Below, one piece after another: positions 1-8,481 of a stretch of DNA of 64,000 nt. The stretch lies in the NCBI GenBank assembly GCA_017459985.1, contig JAFUBX010000022.1, forward strand, positions 1-64,000, read 5' to 3'. Below the pieces are notes generated by a model. It was not told the DNA's origin and ran no database searches. It was given only the letters and a program-made list of their open reading frames with translations. The first letter of the stretch is position 1. Each line of letters begins with the position of its first letter. Source of the stretch: Parasporobacterium sp. (GTDB lineage: Bacteria; Bacillota; Clostridia; Lachnospirales; Lachnospiraceae). The position numbers were made by a program, and so were the translations under genes.

Positions 1-2
1 AA

Positions 3-92
3 ACGTTTGAAGAAGTGGTGGAATTTCAGATGCCAAATTTCGAAAAGATCAGGAATCTGAATGAGACGATCCCGTTCCGGAGGGCAGTATGA
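3..92 (+). CDS. C-terminal fragment of an unidentified protein, cut by the window edge
   Basis: An open frame runs from the left edge to a TGA at 90-92 and gives the last 29 residues of a protein ending in IPFRRAV. The body of the gene lies outside the window. The tail matches no family I recognise. It is followed by AAGTACTCAA repeats and a tRNA gene, a setting in which integrases are often found, but the visible residues contain no recombinase motif, so that is only a guess. It could also be a spurious frame. Confidence 0.35.
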   Translation, partial: TFEEVVEFQMPNFEKIRNLNETIPFRRAV

Positions 93-98
93 CTACCC

Positions 99-177
99 TA
101 AAGTACTCAATCCGGAAAGGAACCACCCTTCGAAGGGGCGTAACGTGTACTCAGAAAGTACTCAAAAGTACTCAAAA
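99..177. repeat. Three exact AAGTACTCAA repeats plus one variant
   Basis: AAGTACTCAA occurs exactly at 101-110, 157-166 and 168-177 (the last two nearly abutting), with a variant GTGTACTCAG at 145-154. The same ten bases occur on the minus strand inside the 5' part of the tRNA-Ser gene, just after the GGAG of its acceptor stem. They could be binding sites of a recombinase or regulator. No duplicated tRNA 3' end is visible, so a completed integration event is not shown. Confidence 0.6.
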
Positions 178-190
178 TGCCTCAGACATG

Positions 191-230
191 AAAACAGCCA
201 GAACCGTTGATTTTTCAACGAATTCTGGCT
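191..230 (-). terminator. Rho-independent terminator of tRNA-Ser
   Basis: An inverted repeat pairs AGCCAGAA with TTCTGGCT and CGTTGA with TCAACG around a TTTT loop. Read on the minus strand it is followed by GTTTTC. It lies 11 bases past the 3' end of the minus-strand tRNA gene, the expected place for its terminator. Confidence 0.8.
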
Positions 231-240
231 ATCCGCGAAG

Positions 241-328
241 CGGAGAAGGAGGGATTTGAACCCTCGCGCCGCGTTAACGACCTACACCCTTAGCAGGGGC
301 GCCTCTTCGGCCACTTGAGTACTTCTCC
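241..328 (-). tRNA. tRNA-Ser (anticodon GCU)
   Basis: Read on the minus strand, the 88-nt gene starts GGAGAAG and ends CTTCTCC plus discriminator G, giving a seven-pair acceptor stem. The T arm carries GGTTCAAATCC and the anticodon loop reads CTGCTAA, so the anticodon is GCU for serine AGC/AGU codons. The long variable arm is typical of class II tRNA-Ser. CCA is not encoded, as is usual for many Firmicute tRNAs. A hairpin terminator follows. Confidence 0.95.
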
Positions 329-516
329 TCATTTGTCCAAAGTCTTTTGAGCTCTGTTCAATTGTTCATCACAAATGTGATGCAAAATGTATTTTACTAA
401 ACTCTCAATTCTTTGTCAACAATCAACATTTTACTCTGTTGTATACATCTGACCATACTTCTGATCAACATTTGGATTATCATTTGGATCCTGTTAAAGC
501 TCCGTCACAATAAACT

Positions 517-565
517 GCGGAAGGTTGGTCTTCGGAAATCCTTGATTCTTCGCAGCTTACCTTCC
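517..565 (+). repeat. Intergenic hairpin repeat module, type alpha
   Basis: A 49-bp module starts GCGGAAGGT and ends ACCTTCC, so its ends are inverted repeats. The interior carries GGAAATCCTTGATTCTTCG. The same interior, slightly diverged, occurs at 59313-59362 and, inverted, at 21054-21103. No coding function is apparent. The rest of the gap from 329 to 759, apart from the beta module, shows nothing else I can support. Confidence 0.65.
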
Positions 566-592
566 ATATTTCAGCAAAAGCTCCGACAAAAT

Positions 593-641
593 GGAAGGAC
601 AGCAATAAAAAAACCTGTATTTTCCACACCCGACCTTCCGC
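593..641 (+). repeat. Intergenic hairpin repeat module, type beta
   Basis: A second module with GGAAGG and ACCTTCCGC ends follows the alpha module after 27 bp. Its right half contains TTCCACACCCGACCTTCCGC, matching CTCCACACCCGACCTTACG at 59238-59287. In that second locus beta comes before alpha, so the order of the two modules is exchanged. Confidence 0.65.
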
Positions 642-759
642 ACAGCCGCCAATCAATAACAGCCTCAGCCGCCACTTTGCCGCTGCAGCATCTTCCACTG
701 CAGCATTTTTCCCTTGCGGCTTTTGAAAATTGCAGCTTTTGATAATGCGGCCTTTACCG

Positions 760-2184
760 CTACAGCTTCTCCCGCATAAAATATGACAGCAGCAGATACA
801 TCCGCTCTCTTTCGTCGTCCAGATCGATGCCGATGAGGGACGCGATACGCCCGATCCGGTAAACCAGGGAATTGCGGTGAATAAACAGCTTCCGGGCGGC
901 CAGGGTCTGGTTGCGCTCGCACAGGAGATAGGTGTACAGGGTTCGATAATAATCGGTTCCGTTGGCGCTGTCGTGATCCTCCAGCTGGGAAAGAACGGGA
1001 GAGATGATGTTGGCGTCGATGGCCGAACGCAGCTTCTCCTGCATATATTCCAGGGCATAATCCTCGCACCGGTTTACCGCACCTGCCGTATGATCCCCGT
1101 ATTCCGCCGCAAATTCTGCCTGCTGGTAGTTCTGCAGCAGATGATTCAGATTGGTAAATGTATGGCTGCATCCGCAGTAGGCGGACTGCTTCTCCATCAG
1201 CTGTGTCAGCTCGGACAGAAACTTTTTCCGTTCCGTCAGGGAAAAGTTGACAACCAGCAGATACTGCTCCCGGTAGCGGATGGAGCGGACTCCCGCATAG
1301 ACAGATTCCAGAAATCGGAAGATAAACGGAATCCCCAGGCTGACGGAGGTGCAGGGCCTAAGCATCAGCAGCTGCATCTCCGGCTCATCGCCCCATCCCA
1401 TTCCTTCCATTCTCAGAGCGATAATCTCCGGGTCGGTTTCCCGGAGTTCCAGAACATCCCGGAACAAAGTCAGTTCCCGGAGGGTTTTCTCATGCAGCCG
1501 GAACCAGAGATTCATCAGCCTGCCAAACACACCCATCAGCTGCAGCCTGGAATTCACATTTTCCCCTTCCCCACCGCTCAGGGAAATAATACTCCCCAGC
1601 AGATTCCCGGACTGGGAGAAAATATTGAAGTTGATATCCTTATCTTGGGAGGACTGGATAATATATGGTTCATGATTGGAGACATTTTCCTGCATCTGCC
1701 GGTTGATGATCCGCATTTCCTCGTAAGTCAGATAGCCGTTTTCCAGCTGCAGCTTCTCCTCCCGGCCTTCAAAGTCCGCATGGGCCAGCAGCTTGTGGCT
1801 CAGATCGGAAACCGCGATCCCGGTCTTCAGCACAGGCGTCGTCACCGACAGCAGCTCCTGAAGCTCCTGTTCCTCATTCATGGCCTGCAGCAGCCGGGTC
1901 TCCCAGTTGTTGTAATATTCCAGCATCTGCTGGATTTCATTGAAGATCACATAGATACTCGGCGCTGTCAGAACAATCAGATCCGTGCCGTTGACACAGA
2001 TCACATTATAATCCCATTTATCGATGTACTCATCACTGTAGCCGATATACAGATATTCCTTTTTCAGTTCCAGATCCTCTTCCAGAAACCGGACTCCATG
2101 GATCGTCATGCCTCCGCCCCGGATCCGGGCTGTCGGCTGATACTTTTCCAGCCAGTCATATACGATCCACATACTGAGTGTCAT
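760..2184 (-). CDS. PucR/CdaR-type transcriptional regulator
   Basis: A cytoplasmic regulator of about 475 residues. The last 50 residues contain AARKLFIHRNSLVYRIGRI, the PucR C-terminal helix-turn-helix, followed by the usual tail ending SYFMREKL. The upstream part is an unassigned sensor region. The chosen ATG at 2184 has GGAGGG six bases upstream; an ATG at 2190 is also possible but would overlap that site. It is divergent from the URO-D-family gene at 2386, so it may control that gene; this is inference from position. PucR relatives commonly regulate catabolic genes in response to a metabolite. Confidence 0.85.
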   Translation of the reverse strand: MTLSMWIVYDWLEKYQPTARIRGGGMTIHGVRFLEEDLELKKEYLYIGYSDEYIDKWDYNVICVNGTDLIVLTAPSIYVIFNEIQQMLEYYNNWETRLLQAMNEEQELQELLSVTTPVLKTGIAVSDLSHKLLAHADFEGREEKLQLENGYLTYEEMRIINRQMQENVSNHEPYIIQSSQDKDINFNIFSQSGNLLGSIISLSGGEGENVNSRLQLMGVFGRLMNLWFRLHEKTLRELTLFRDVLELRETDPEIIALRMEGMGWGDEPEMQLLMLRPCTSVSLGIPFIFRFLESVYAGVRSIRYREQYLLVVNFSLTERKKFLSELTQLMEKQSAYCGCSHTFTNLNHLLQNYQQAEFAAEYGDHTAGAVNRCEDYALEYMQEKLRSAIDANIISPVLSQLEDHDSANGTDYYRTLYTYLLCERNQTLAARKLFIHRNSLVYRIGRIASLIGIDLDDERERMYLLLSYFMREKL

Positions 2185-2234
2185 CTCCATCCCTCCCAGG
2201 CCGCAGAATTCATCAAACCATAAAAACCGGATCC

Positions 2235-2263
2235 ATCATACCGCATTTGTATACTTTGCACAA
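2235..2263 (-). promoter_or_regulatory. Putative sigma-A promoter of the PucR-type gene
   Basis: On the minus strand TTGTGC and TATGAT are separated by 17 bp, about 45 bp before the start codon of the regulator. The -35 match is imperfect. No equally good plus-strand promoter was found for the divergent gene, which would fit activation by the regulator. Confidence 0.5.
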
Positions 2264-2385
2264 GTCATTACAGGAAATAGAAGTTAAATTCAAACAAACC
2301 ATACATTTTAAGCTGTTTTCATTCTTATTATACTTATGTGCAGAATAATAAAACACATAGTTCAAATACAAAAAGGAGGATCCAT

Positions 2386-3633
2386 ATGAACCAGAATCCG
2401 GAAAATGCCCTTCCGCCCATCGCCATCAGAAGTATCCGCAACAAAACCGCGGTTTCCCTGCAGGAGCCGGACCGGGTCCCCTTCATGCCTTCCATGAACA
2501 ATTTCTATCCGCTTCACTACGGAGTAACCATCCAGGAATCCATGACCGACGCCAGATCTCTGATCGAACCCCTTCGCAGATTCTGTGAAGACTATGATCC
2601 GGACTGGGTCTGGAATCCGGTTCCCTTCCCCATCAAACCCATGGAGACCATTGGCCACAAACAGGCCCGCTGGCCGGGATCCTACTACAATCTTCCGGAA
2701 AATACCCCCTATCAGTATGTCGATAAATCCTATCTGACAGAGGATGACTGGGAAGATTATTTCCGGGATCCCACCCTGTTCATCATGCAGAAGGTCCTGC
2801 CCAACAAATTCGGAGCTCTGGGCGGGCTGCAGTTCCTCAATCCTTATGCCATGTGCGGGCACGCGATTTTAAGCTATATGCAGTTTGCAAATCCGGCGGT
2901 GCAGGAATCCCTGAAGTCCCTGCTGCAGGTGGGAAATGAAGTCGCCGAATATATGCAGGGCGGCATTGAACTGACCATGAGCGTGATTCAGAACGGGTAT
3001 CCGGTTTACGGCGGAGCCCCCGCCTGCATCCCCTTTGATGATTTTGCGGACAATGTCCGGGGACTGATGGAGCTTTGCATGGACATGTCCACGGATCCGG
3101 AGTGTGTGGATGAAGCCCTTCAAAAATGGGGTGATTTTACCATTCCCGCTGCTATCGCCAACGCCAAAATGGCCCACTGCGAGGATCTGTTCATCCCGCT
3201 GCACTGCGGCGTCGACAATTTCATGTCCATCGAAAAATACGAAAAGCACTACTGGCCCACCCTGAAGCGGACGATCGAAGCCGCCATTGCCGCCGATCTG
3301 ACCCCCATCGTGTTCTGCGAAGGCAGATATAATACCCGTCTTGACTGCATCACGGATGTTCCGAAGGGAAAAGTTCTTTACAATTTTGAAGATGTGGATT
3401 GGGCGGAAGCCAAACGGATCGTCGGTCCCTATGCAGCCATCGGAGGCGGCGTTGATACCCAGACTCTGATGAACGGGACTCCGGAAGAAGTGGAGACCGT
3501 GACCCGGAAGGCCCTGGATCTGCTGGCCCCCGGCGGCGGATATTTCATGAGCAACAGTATTGCCCTGGACAATGTGCCTGCTGCCAATATGCATGCATGG
3601 CGCGACACCCTGGAAAAATACGGCCGCTACTAG
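2386..3633 (+). CDS. Uroporphyrinogen decarboxylase (URO-D) superfamily protein
   Basis: A 415-residue soluble protein of the URO-D/cobamide methyltransferase TIM-barrel superfamily. The start at 2386 follows AAAAGGAGG. His273-Cys274 sit in PLHCGVDNF and Cys311 in VFCEGRYNTR; the second segment occupies the place where MtaA/MtbA proteins have HxCG. The His is therefore absent there and a single Cys remains. The protein is longer than HemE and lacks its N-terminal signature, so haem synthesis is unlikely. It closely resembles the truncated gene at 63561-64000 (shared PKGKV, APGGG and TLKYG segments). The substrate is unknown. A methyl-transfer role is known for parts of the superfamily and is only inferred here. 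Confidence 0.8.
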   Translation: MNQNPENALPPIAIRSIRNKTAVSLQEPDRVPFMPSMNNFYPLHYGVTIQESMTDARSLIEPLRRFCEDYDPDWVWNPVPFPIKPMETIGHKQARWPGSYYNLPENTPYQYVDKSYLTEDDWEDYFRDPTLFIMQKVLPNKFGALGGLQFLNPYAMCGHAILSYMQFANPAVQESLKSLLQVGNEVAEYMQGGIELTMSVIQNGYPVYGGAPACIPFDDFADNVRGLMELCMDMSTDPECVDEALQKWGDFTIPAAIANAKMAHCEDLFIPLHCGVDNFMSIEKYEKHYWPTLKRTIEAAIAADLTPIVFCEGRYNTRLDCITDVPKGKVLYNFEDVDWAEAKRIVGPYAAIGGGVDTQTLMNGTPEEVETVTRKALDLLAPGGGYFMSNSIALDNVPAANMHAWRDTLEKYGRY

Positions 3634-3677
3634 ATCCGGCGAATCCGAAATACAGGCACAATTCAATCCGGCCGCTA

Positions 3678-4253
3678 TCAACTGCGGCCGTCGGGAACCC
3701 GTTTTAACAGCACGGCACCGTTGGTCTTCAGCCAGCGGTGCCATTTATTATATTCAGGAAACACCCTGTAGACTTCCCGGTAAAATGCCTGGGAATGATT
3801 CATCTGTTTCCGGTGGCAAAGTTCATGGACCACCACACTGTCCAGGACCTGCAAAGGCGCCAGCATCAAAAGACAGTTAAAGCTGAGATTGCCCTTGCTG
3901 CTGCAGCTTCCCCACCGGGTCTTCTGGCACCGGATCGTGATCCGGCCGTAATCGACGCCGATCAGCGGCGCATAATATTGAACCCTCTTTGGGATCACCT
4001 GCATCGCCTGCTGCTTCAGCTCCCTGATCTGCGTCTCCTCCAGTCTGCCCGCCTGCTCCGCCCGGGCGGTCTGAAGATCGGATCTTGCCATCTGCCGCAG
4101 GATCCAGGAACTGTGCGCACGGACAAACCGCTCGATCTCCCCTCCGGAACACCGCAAAGGAGCCCGCACGATCAGCCGGCCATCCCGGATCTCCATGCCC
4201 AGCGTTCGTCTTCGGCTTCTGATCAGCTGATAGGATATCCGTTCCATCATCAT
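3678..4253 (-). CDS. YgjP/DUF45-family zinc metallopeptidase-like protein
   Basis: A protein of about 191 residues of the M48-like YgjP family. It has the zinc motif HELCH followed by KQMNHSQAFY, and the upstream family segment KTRWGSCSS. Three consecutive ATGs (4253, 4250, 4247) could start it; only the first is counted here. It begins 13 bp after the SGNH/DltD-like gene and is probably the last gene of that operon. The physiological substrate of the family is not established. The C terminus overlaps a GC-rich inverted repeat (3669-3690) that has no T-run. Confidence 0.85.
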   Translation of the reverse strand: MMMERISYQLIRSRRRTLGMEIRDGRLIVRAPLRCSGGEIERFVRAHSSWILRQMARSDLQTARAEQAGRLEETQIRELKQQAMQVIPKRVQYYAPLIGVDYGRITIRCQKTRWGSCSSKGNLSFNCLLMLAPLQVLDSVVVHELCHRKQMNHSQAFYREVYRVFPEYNKWHRWLKTNGAVLLKRVPDGRS

Positions 4254-4266
4254 TGATCTTTCTGAA

Positions 4267-5355
4267 TTAATAGAGAGCCTTCCGGTACTGGGGATACTCG
4301 GCAAACCATTTGCTCGCGCACTCATCATAGGACGCATAGGCCGGATCGCCTCTGTGATCCTCCAGATCATACAGCTCGATCAGATCCTCCGCCACAGCCC
4401 GGGTGAAGGTGACACTTCCGTGAACATTCAGATGCTGCCAGTCGGCGCAGTCGGTATGATAATTGATCCCGGTCGCATTTTCCGGAAGATTGTAATTGAT
4501 CCCGGTGATCCCGTATTTCTCCGCGATTTCAAAGGCAGCGCAGTAATACAGGTGATCGTGCTTGTAATCCGCATTCGGATATCCGATCAGCATCACGGTG
4601 ATATCATTATCCACACAGAACTGCAGGATCTTTTCAAAATACTCCGACTCATGCTCGTTGACATATTTGGGAGTTGCGAATTTGAAATTAATGGACGGAG
4701 GGTCATGATCGGCAGTCTCATCCTTTTCGATATAGCCCTTCCAGCTGCTGCCTCTTCCCCCGTTATCCGGCGGGATCACCCAGTCCGCCCCTTTATTCCG
4801 GACATAATTGGTGTGGATCTGGGAAAATGCCAGGGCATACCCCAGGAACTCCTCCGGTTCCACACACTCATAGATGCATTTCAACCGGTTCACCGGATCC
4901 AGGATTCCATAGGAACACAGCACTGTCCGGGTCCGGTCCACCTTGTCATCCAGATAGGAGATCGCCTTCATATCCAGCAGCACCACCTTGGGTTTCTGGT
5001 ACTTCATTGCCTCCTTCAGGTAATAATAGGTACTCCAGAAAGGCTGCTCCGCGGTTCCCAGATCATAGCAGGCAATTCCGTACTCATTCCAGAGAATATT
5101 GGTATTCAGGTCGGTGTAGGAAAGGCTGGTACCCACCGCCAGTACATCCACCGTTCCCTTCTCCGTGCGGTAATAATTATAAAGACTGCAGATCCCATAG
5201 GGGTACTTGGGGGTCAGCACATACACAAAATAAGTCAGGACAATCAGGGCGATCACCGCAAATGCCGCCAGCCTGAACCAGAACCACCGTTTCCTTCTGC
5301 GGTCCTTTTTATTCACGTTTTCCTCAATCTTAGTTTTTTCTTCCATGTGCTCCAT
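4267..5355 (-). CDS. Membrane-anchored SGNH-hydrolase-like protein, DltD role
   Basis: About 362 residues: a basic N terminus, one membrane helix near residues 28-48, then an extracytoplasmic domain. GTSLS near residue 77 matches the SGNH serine block and DWQH near 305-308 matches the Asp-x-x-His block. Partners of MBOAT acyltransferases commonly have this fold; in dlt operons the position belongs to DltD. The gene follows the MBOAT gene directly. Starts at TTG 5361, ATG 5355 or ATG 5346 are all possible; 5355 is the first ATG. Assignment as DltD-like rests on fold motifs and position, not on close sequence recognition. Confidence 0.75.
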   Translation of the reverse strand: MEHMEEKTKIEENVNKKDRRRKRWFWFRLAAFAVIALIVLTYFVYVLTPKYPYGICSLYNYYRTEKGTVDVLAVGTSLSYTDLNTNILWNEYGIACYDLGTAEQPFWSTYYYLKEAMKYQKPKVVLLDMKAISYLDDKVDRTRTVLCSYGILDPVNRLKCIYECVEPEEFLGYALAFSQIHTNYVRNKGADWVIPPDNGGRGSSWKGYIEKDETADHDPPSINFKFATPKYVNEHESEYFEKILQFCVDNDITVMLIGYPNADYKHDHLYYCAAFEIAEKYGITGINYNLPENATGINYHTDCADWQHLNVHGSVTFTRAVAEDLIELYDLEDHRGDPAYASYDECASKWFAEYPQYRKALY

Positions 5356-5357
5356 GA

Positions 5358-7019
5358 TCAAAAATGCGTGTACAGAAATGCCGTCGGATCATATCCTGCC
5401 CCATAGCAGCCATAGATCAGAATGCTCAGGATCAGCAGCAGAAGGACCGGCCACCGGATATAGAACCGGGTTTTTGCAAGGGCCTGATTCAGGTTCGGCC
5501 GGATCTCGCAGATAATGTCAACCGCCAGCATGATCACAAAGGCGATCCCCGCAATATACCAGGACAGCGAAGACATGACGGCGGTAAACTGAAGACCGGC
5601 CTTTTCAAAGTTCCAGTTGGCAAAGGTATTCCCGATCAGCTTCAGGGCCGTTTCGGGACCGTCGGTAAAGGCAAAGTACTGCGGGATCAGGATCAGGATC
5701 CAGGTCCGGATCATCGTGAAGATCTTCCAGTACAGCTTTTTCTCATTCACGTGCAGTTTCTTTTTGAGCTTTTTGAATGCCGGCTCCAGCAGTATCTCAA
5801 TACCCATGACAAGGCCGAAGTACAGACCGAAGATCACCGCGTTTCCGTTGGCGGTATGCCAGATTCCGATCAGGAAAAAGATGATGATCGTGGAGATCGT
5901 GGCGGGAAGTCCCCGTCCTGCTTTCTTTCCGAAGAGCTTCTTTCCCAGCTTGCTGAGGGCCAGTCCGAATCCGCTGGTGGTCAGCGGATAGAACAGGTAA
6001 CTGCGGAACCAGACGCCCAGGGAGATATGCCACCGGCGCCAGTATTCCGCCACACTGAAGGAGAAAAACGGCCTTTTGAAATTCTCCACCATGTCGATCC
6101 CCAGCATTTTCGCCGCGCCCCGGATCACGTCCATTCCTCCGGAGAAATCCGCATACAGACGGATCGCATAGATGATAACAGAAAGAAGGATAAACCAGCC
6201 GCGGTTATCGGCATTTACAGAGCTGGTCACCTCCGCCAGCCGATCCGCAATGATCATTTTCTTAAAATATCCCCACAGGGCCAGCTGAACTCCCATTACA
6301 AAATTGTCCGGGTCAAACCGGTTCCCCCGGGTCAGCTGAGGCATCAGCTGCGGATAGGGTGAGATCGGGCCCTGGGTCATCTGCGGGAAGAAAGAAACAA
6401 ACAGCAGGTATTTCAGGGGATTTTTCTCCGCTGCATATTTCCCGCGATAGATGTCCACGGTATAACCCACGCTCTGGAACGTAAAGTAGGATAATCCCAG
6501 AGGCAGGATCAGCGACAGTTCCGGCATGGAAACGATCCACGCCCGCAGGCAGCCGTAATATTTGGTAAAGGCCATGGCGGCAAAGGGCAGAATGATCGTA
6601 ACCGCCAGCAGGATCTTCCGGAGTTTCCGGATCTTCCGGGCAGAAGAAAACCAGCCTTTTTCGGGAAGGCCCGGCAGGTCCTCCTCCGGGAGCGGCCACA
6701 CATCCTCAAGACCGGGATTTCCCTCCCCGGAGGCCTTTTCCGTACCCTTTTCCTCCGCTTCTTCCCTTCTTTTCCGGATCAGCTCCTCGGTTTTCTCCGT
6801 CGTCCGTTCTTTTTGTACCAGCCGCTCCTGCAGCAATGACATCAGAAATGTCTCCGCCGCCACAAGGACCAGCCAGATGCATCCCTGCCAGCCCGCAAGG
6901 GCGTAGAAAAACGCGCTGGCTGCAAGCAGCACCCACCAGCGCAGTTTCAGCGGGATGATATAGTATACGATCACGGTCCCCAGGACCAGTGCAAGAAATT
7001 CAATCGAGAGTATGCTCAT
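5358..7019 (-). CDS. dltB: MBOAT-family acyltransferase, DltB/AlgI-like
   Basis: A multi-spanning membrane protein of 553 residues. EYWRRWHISLG (His331) and GIWHTANGN (His388) are the conserved MBOAT blocks; the second His is the catalytic candidate. In dlt systems DltB moves D-alanine from carrier DltC across the membrane. A charged, Glu/Lys/Pro-rich segment at about residues 65-135 between the early helices makes this protein clearly longer than a typical DltB of roughly 400 residues. The start at 7019 overlaps the end of the ligase gene by 20 bp. The neighbours (ligase, carrier, SGNH protein) support the role; an AlgI-like polysaccharide acylation role is the alternative. Confidence 0.85.
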   Translation of the reverse strand: MSILSIEFLALVLGTVIVYYIIPLKLRWWVLLAASAFFYALAGWQGCIWLVLVAAETFLMSLLQERLVQKERTTEKTEELIRKRREEAEEKGTEKASGEGNPGLEDVWPLPEEDLPGLPEKGWFSSARKIRKLRKILLAVTIILPFAAMAFTKYYGCLRAWIVSMPELSLILPLGLSYFTFQSVGYTVDIYRGKYAAEKNPLKYLLFVSFFPQMTQGPISPYPQLMPQLTRGNRFDPDNFVMGVQLALWGYFKKMIIADRLAEVTSSVNADNRGWFILLSVIIYAIRLYADFSGGMDVIRGAAKMLGIDMVENFKRPFFSFSVAEYWRRWHISLGVWFRSYLFYPLTTSGFGLALSKLGKKLFGKKAGRGLPATISTIIIFFLIGIWHTANGNAVIFGLYFGLVMGIEILLEPAFKKLKKKLHVNEKKLYWKIFTMIRTWILILIPQYFAFTDGPETALKLIGNTFANWNFEKAGLQFTAVMSSLSWYIAGIAFVIMLAVDIICEIRPNLNQALAKTRFYIRWPVLLLLILSILIYGCYGAGYDPTAFLYTHF

Positions 7020-8481
7020 TTTCCCATTCCTTTCGGATACGCACACGGTCCATCTTTCCGTTTCCCGTTTCCGGGAGCTGGTCTGCGTGTACATAAATAT
7101 CCGGAAGCATATATTTCGGAAGCTTCTTCTTCAGGATCCGGCCGATGCTCTTCTCATCGATCTGTCCCGTATAGAACGCCAGTATATGGTCTCTCGCGCT
7201 GTCAAACAGACAGCATCCCTTATGAATCTCGGGAATACTGCACAGAGCCGTCTCGATCTCTCCCAGCTCGATGCGGTATCCGTGGCGTTTGATCTGGGAA
7301 TCCTTCCGTCCCAGGAACATCAGCTCGCCCTTTTCATTGTATTCTCCCAGGTCTCCGGTCTTATAGATGATCTCCCGGATCTGCGGCCGCAGCGGATTCT
7401 GCACAAAGACCTCGTTTGTCCGGTCCGGAGCATTGTAATAGCCCGGAGACAGACAGGTTCCTCCGACACAGATCTCTCCGTCGATCAGGCCGATCCAGGT
7501 ATTGCTGCAGGGATAACCGATCGGCAGGGACTCCGTATCTTCGAACTCTCTGTCAATGATATAATAGGCGCAGACATCCGTGATCTCCGTCGGCCCGTAC
7601 ATATTGACATAATGGGCCTTCGGGAATACCCGTCTCCATTCATTCAGGGTCCTGCAGTGCATTACTTCTCCGCAGAAGAAGATGTTCCGGAGCTCCATTC
7701 CGGAATCCTCCAGCACTCCGGCGGAGGACACATTGGCCAGGGCAGACGGCACCCAGAACAGGGTGTTGATCTGATGCTCCCTGATATAGCTCACCAGTTT
7801 TCCCGGGAAGGAAAACAGCGCAGGCGGAATGAAATCCACACAGGCCCCGATCCGGATGGAAGTATACAGATCCAGCACGGAGTTATCAAAATATAAGGGA
7901 GCCTGGTTTCCGAAGATACAGTCCTCATCCACAGGCAGGGTCCGGGAGGTCCAGTCAATAAAATCGATCACACTGCGGTGGGTGATCGCCACCCCCTTGG
8001 GAAGTCCGGTGGATCCGCTGGTAAACAGAACATACAGCAGATCATTGTCCAGATGAGAAGCCCGTACCCGGTCAAGCAGTGCGTCATCGCTGGTCTCCGG
8101 GATCTGATCCACCTCAAATACCGGCGCATCGCTTAACTGGGAGGCCTTCTCGGTGTATTTCCCGCTGCACACAATGCAGGCCGGCTGAAGCACCGATACG
8201 ATCAGCTTCATCCGGTCCTGGGGCATAGCAGGATCCAGCGGAGTATAAAAACATCCCGCGCGCACGATCCCCATCATGGTGCACAGACAGTCCGGGCCCT
8301 TCTCCATAAAGACAAGGATTCCCTGCTGCCTCTGCACACGCTCTGCCAGAAAGGTTCCGATCTGACGGGACCTCTGATCCAGCCGGGCGTAAGTGATTTC
8401 CTGTTCCTGATTCCGGAAGGCCGGAGCCTGCGGACGTCTTTTTGCGGTGGCCTCCAGCCAGTCTAATACATTTCTGGTCAT
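7000..8481 (-). CDS. dltA: D-alanine--carrier protein ligase-like adenylating enzyme
   Basis: A 493-residue ANL-superfamily enzyme that activates an amino acid as adenylate and loads it on a carrier protein. Seen: the P-loop LFTSGSTGLPKG (152-163), NMYGPTE, YKTGD and a C-terminal NGKMDR lysine block. FFCGE places Cys270 where characterised Bacillus DltA enzymes have the cysteine (268/269) that fits D-alanine, supporting that substrate. Its ATG overlaps the carrier gene stop as ATGA, indicating translational coupling. A stand-alone NRPS adenylation role is less likely because no condensation or thioesterase domain is nearby. Confidence 0.88.
   Translation of the reverse strand: MTRNVLDWLEATAKRRPQAPAFRNQEQEITYARLDQRSRQIGTFLAERVQRQQGILVFMEKGPDCLCTMMGIVRAGCFYTPLDPAMPQDRMKLIVSVLQPACIVCSGKYTEKASQLSDAPVFEVDQIPETSDDALLDRVRASHLDNDLLYVLFTSGSTGLPKGVAITHRSVIDFIDWTSRTLPVDEDCIFGNQAPLYFDNSVLDLYTSIRIGACVDFIPPALFSFPGKLVSYIREHQINTLFWVPSALANVSSAGVLEDSGMELRNIFFCGEVMHCRTLNEWRRVFPKAHYVNMYGPTEITDVCAYYIIDREFEDTESLPIGYPCSNTWIGLIDGEICVGGTCLSPGYYNAPDRTNEVFVQNPLRPQIREIIYKTGDLGEYNEKGELMFLGRKDSQIKRHGYRIELGEIETALCSIPEIHKGCCLFDSARDHILAFYTGQIDEKSIGRILKKKLPKYMLPDIYVHADQLPETGNGKMDRVRIRKEWENEHTLD

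Noticed and set aside
877-2223. A 448-codon plus-strand open frame
   Set aside because: Antisense to the PucR-type gene, which shows a clear helix-turn-helix.
2386-3633. HemE (uroporphyrinogen decarboxylase) for haem synthesis
   Set aside because: No HemE N-terminal signature, too long, no other haem genes, and several paralogues in catabolic contexts.
3669-3690. Terminator between convergent genes
   Set aside because: A 7-bp GC-rich stem is present but no T-run on either strand, and it overlaps the end of the YgjP-like gene.
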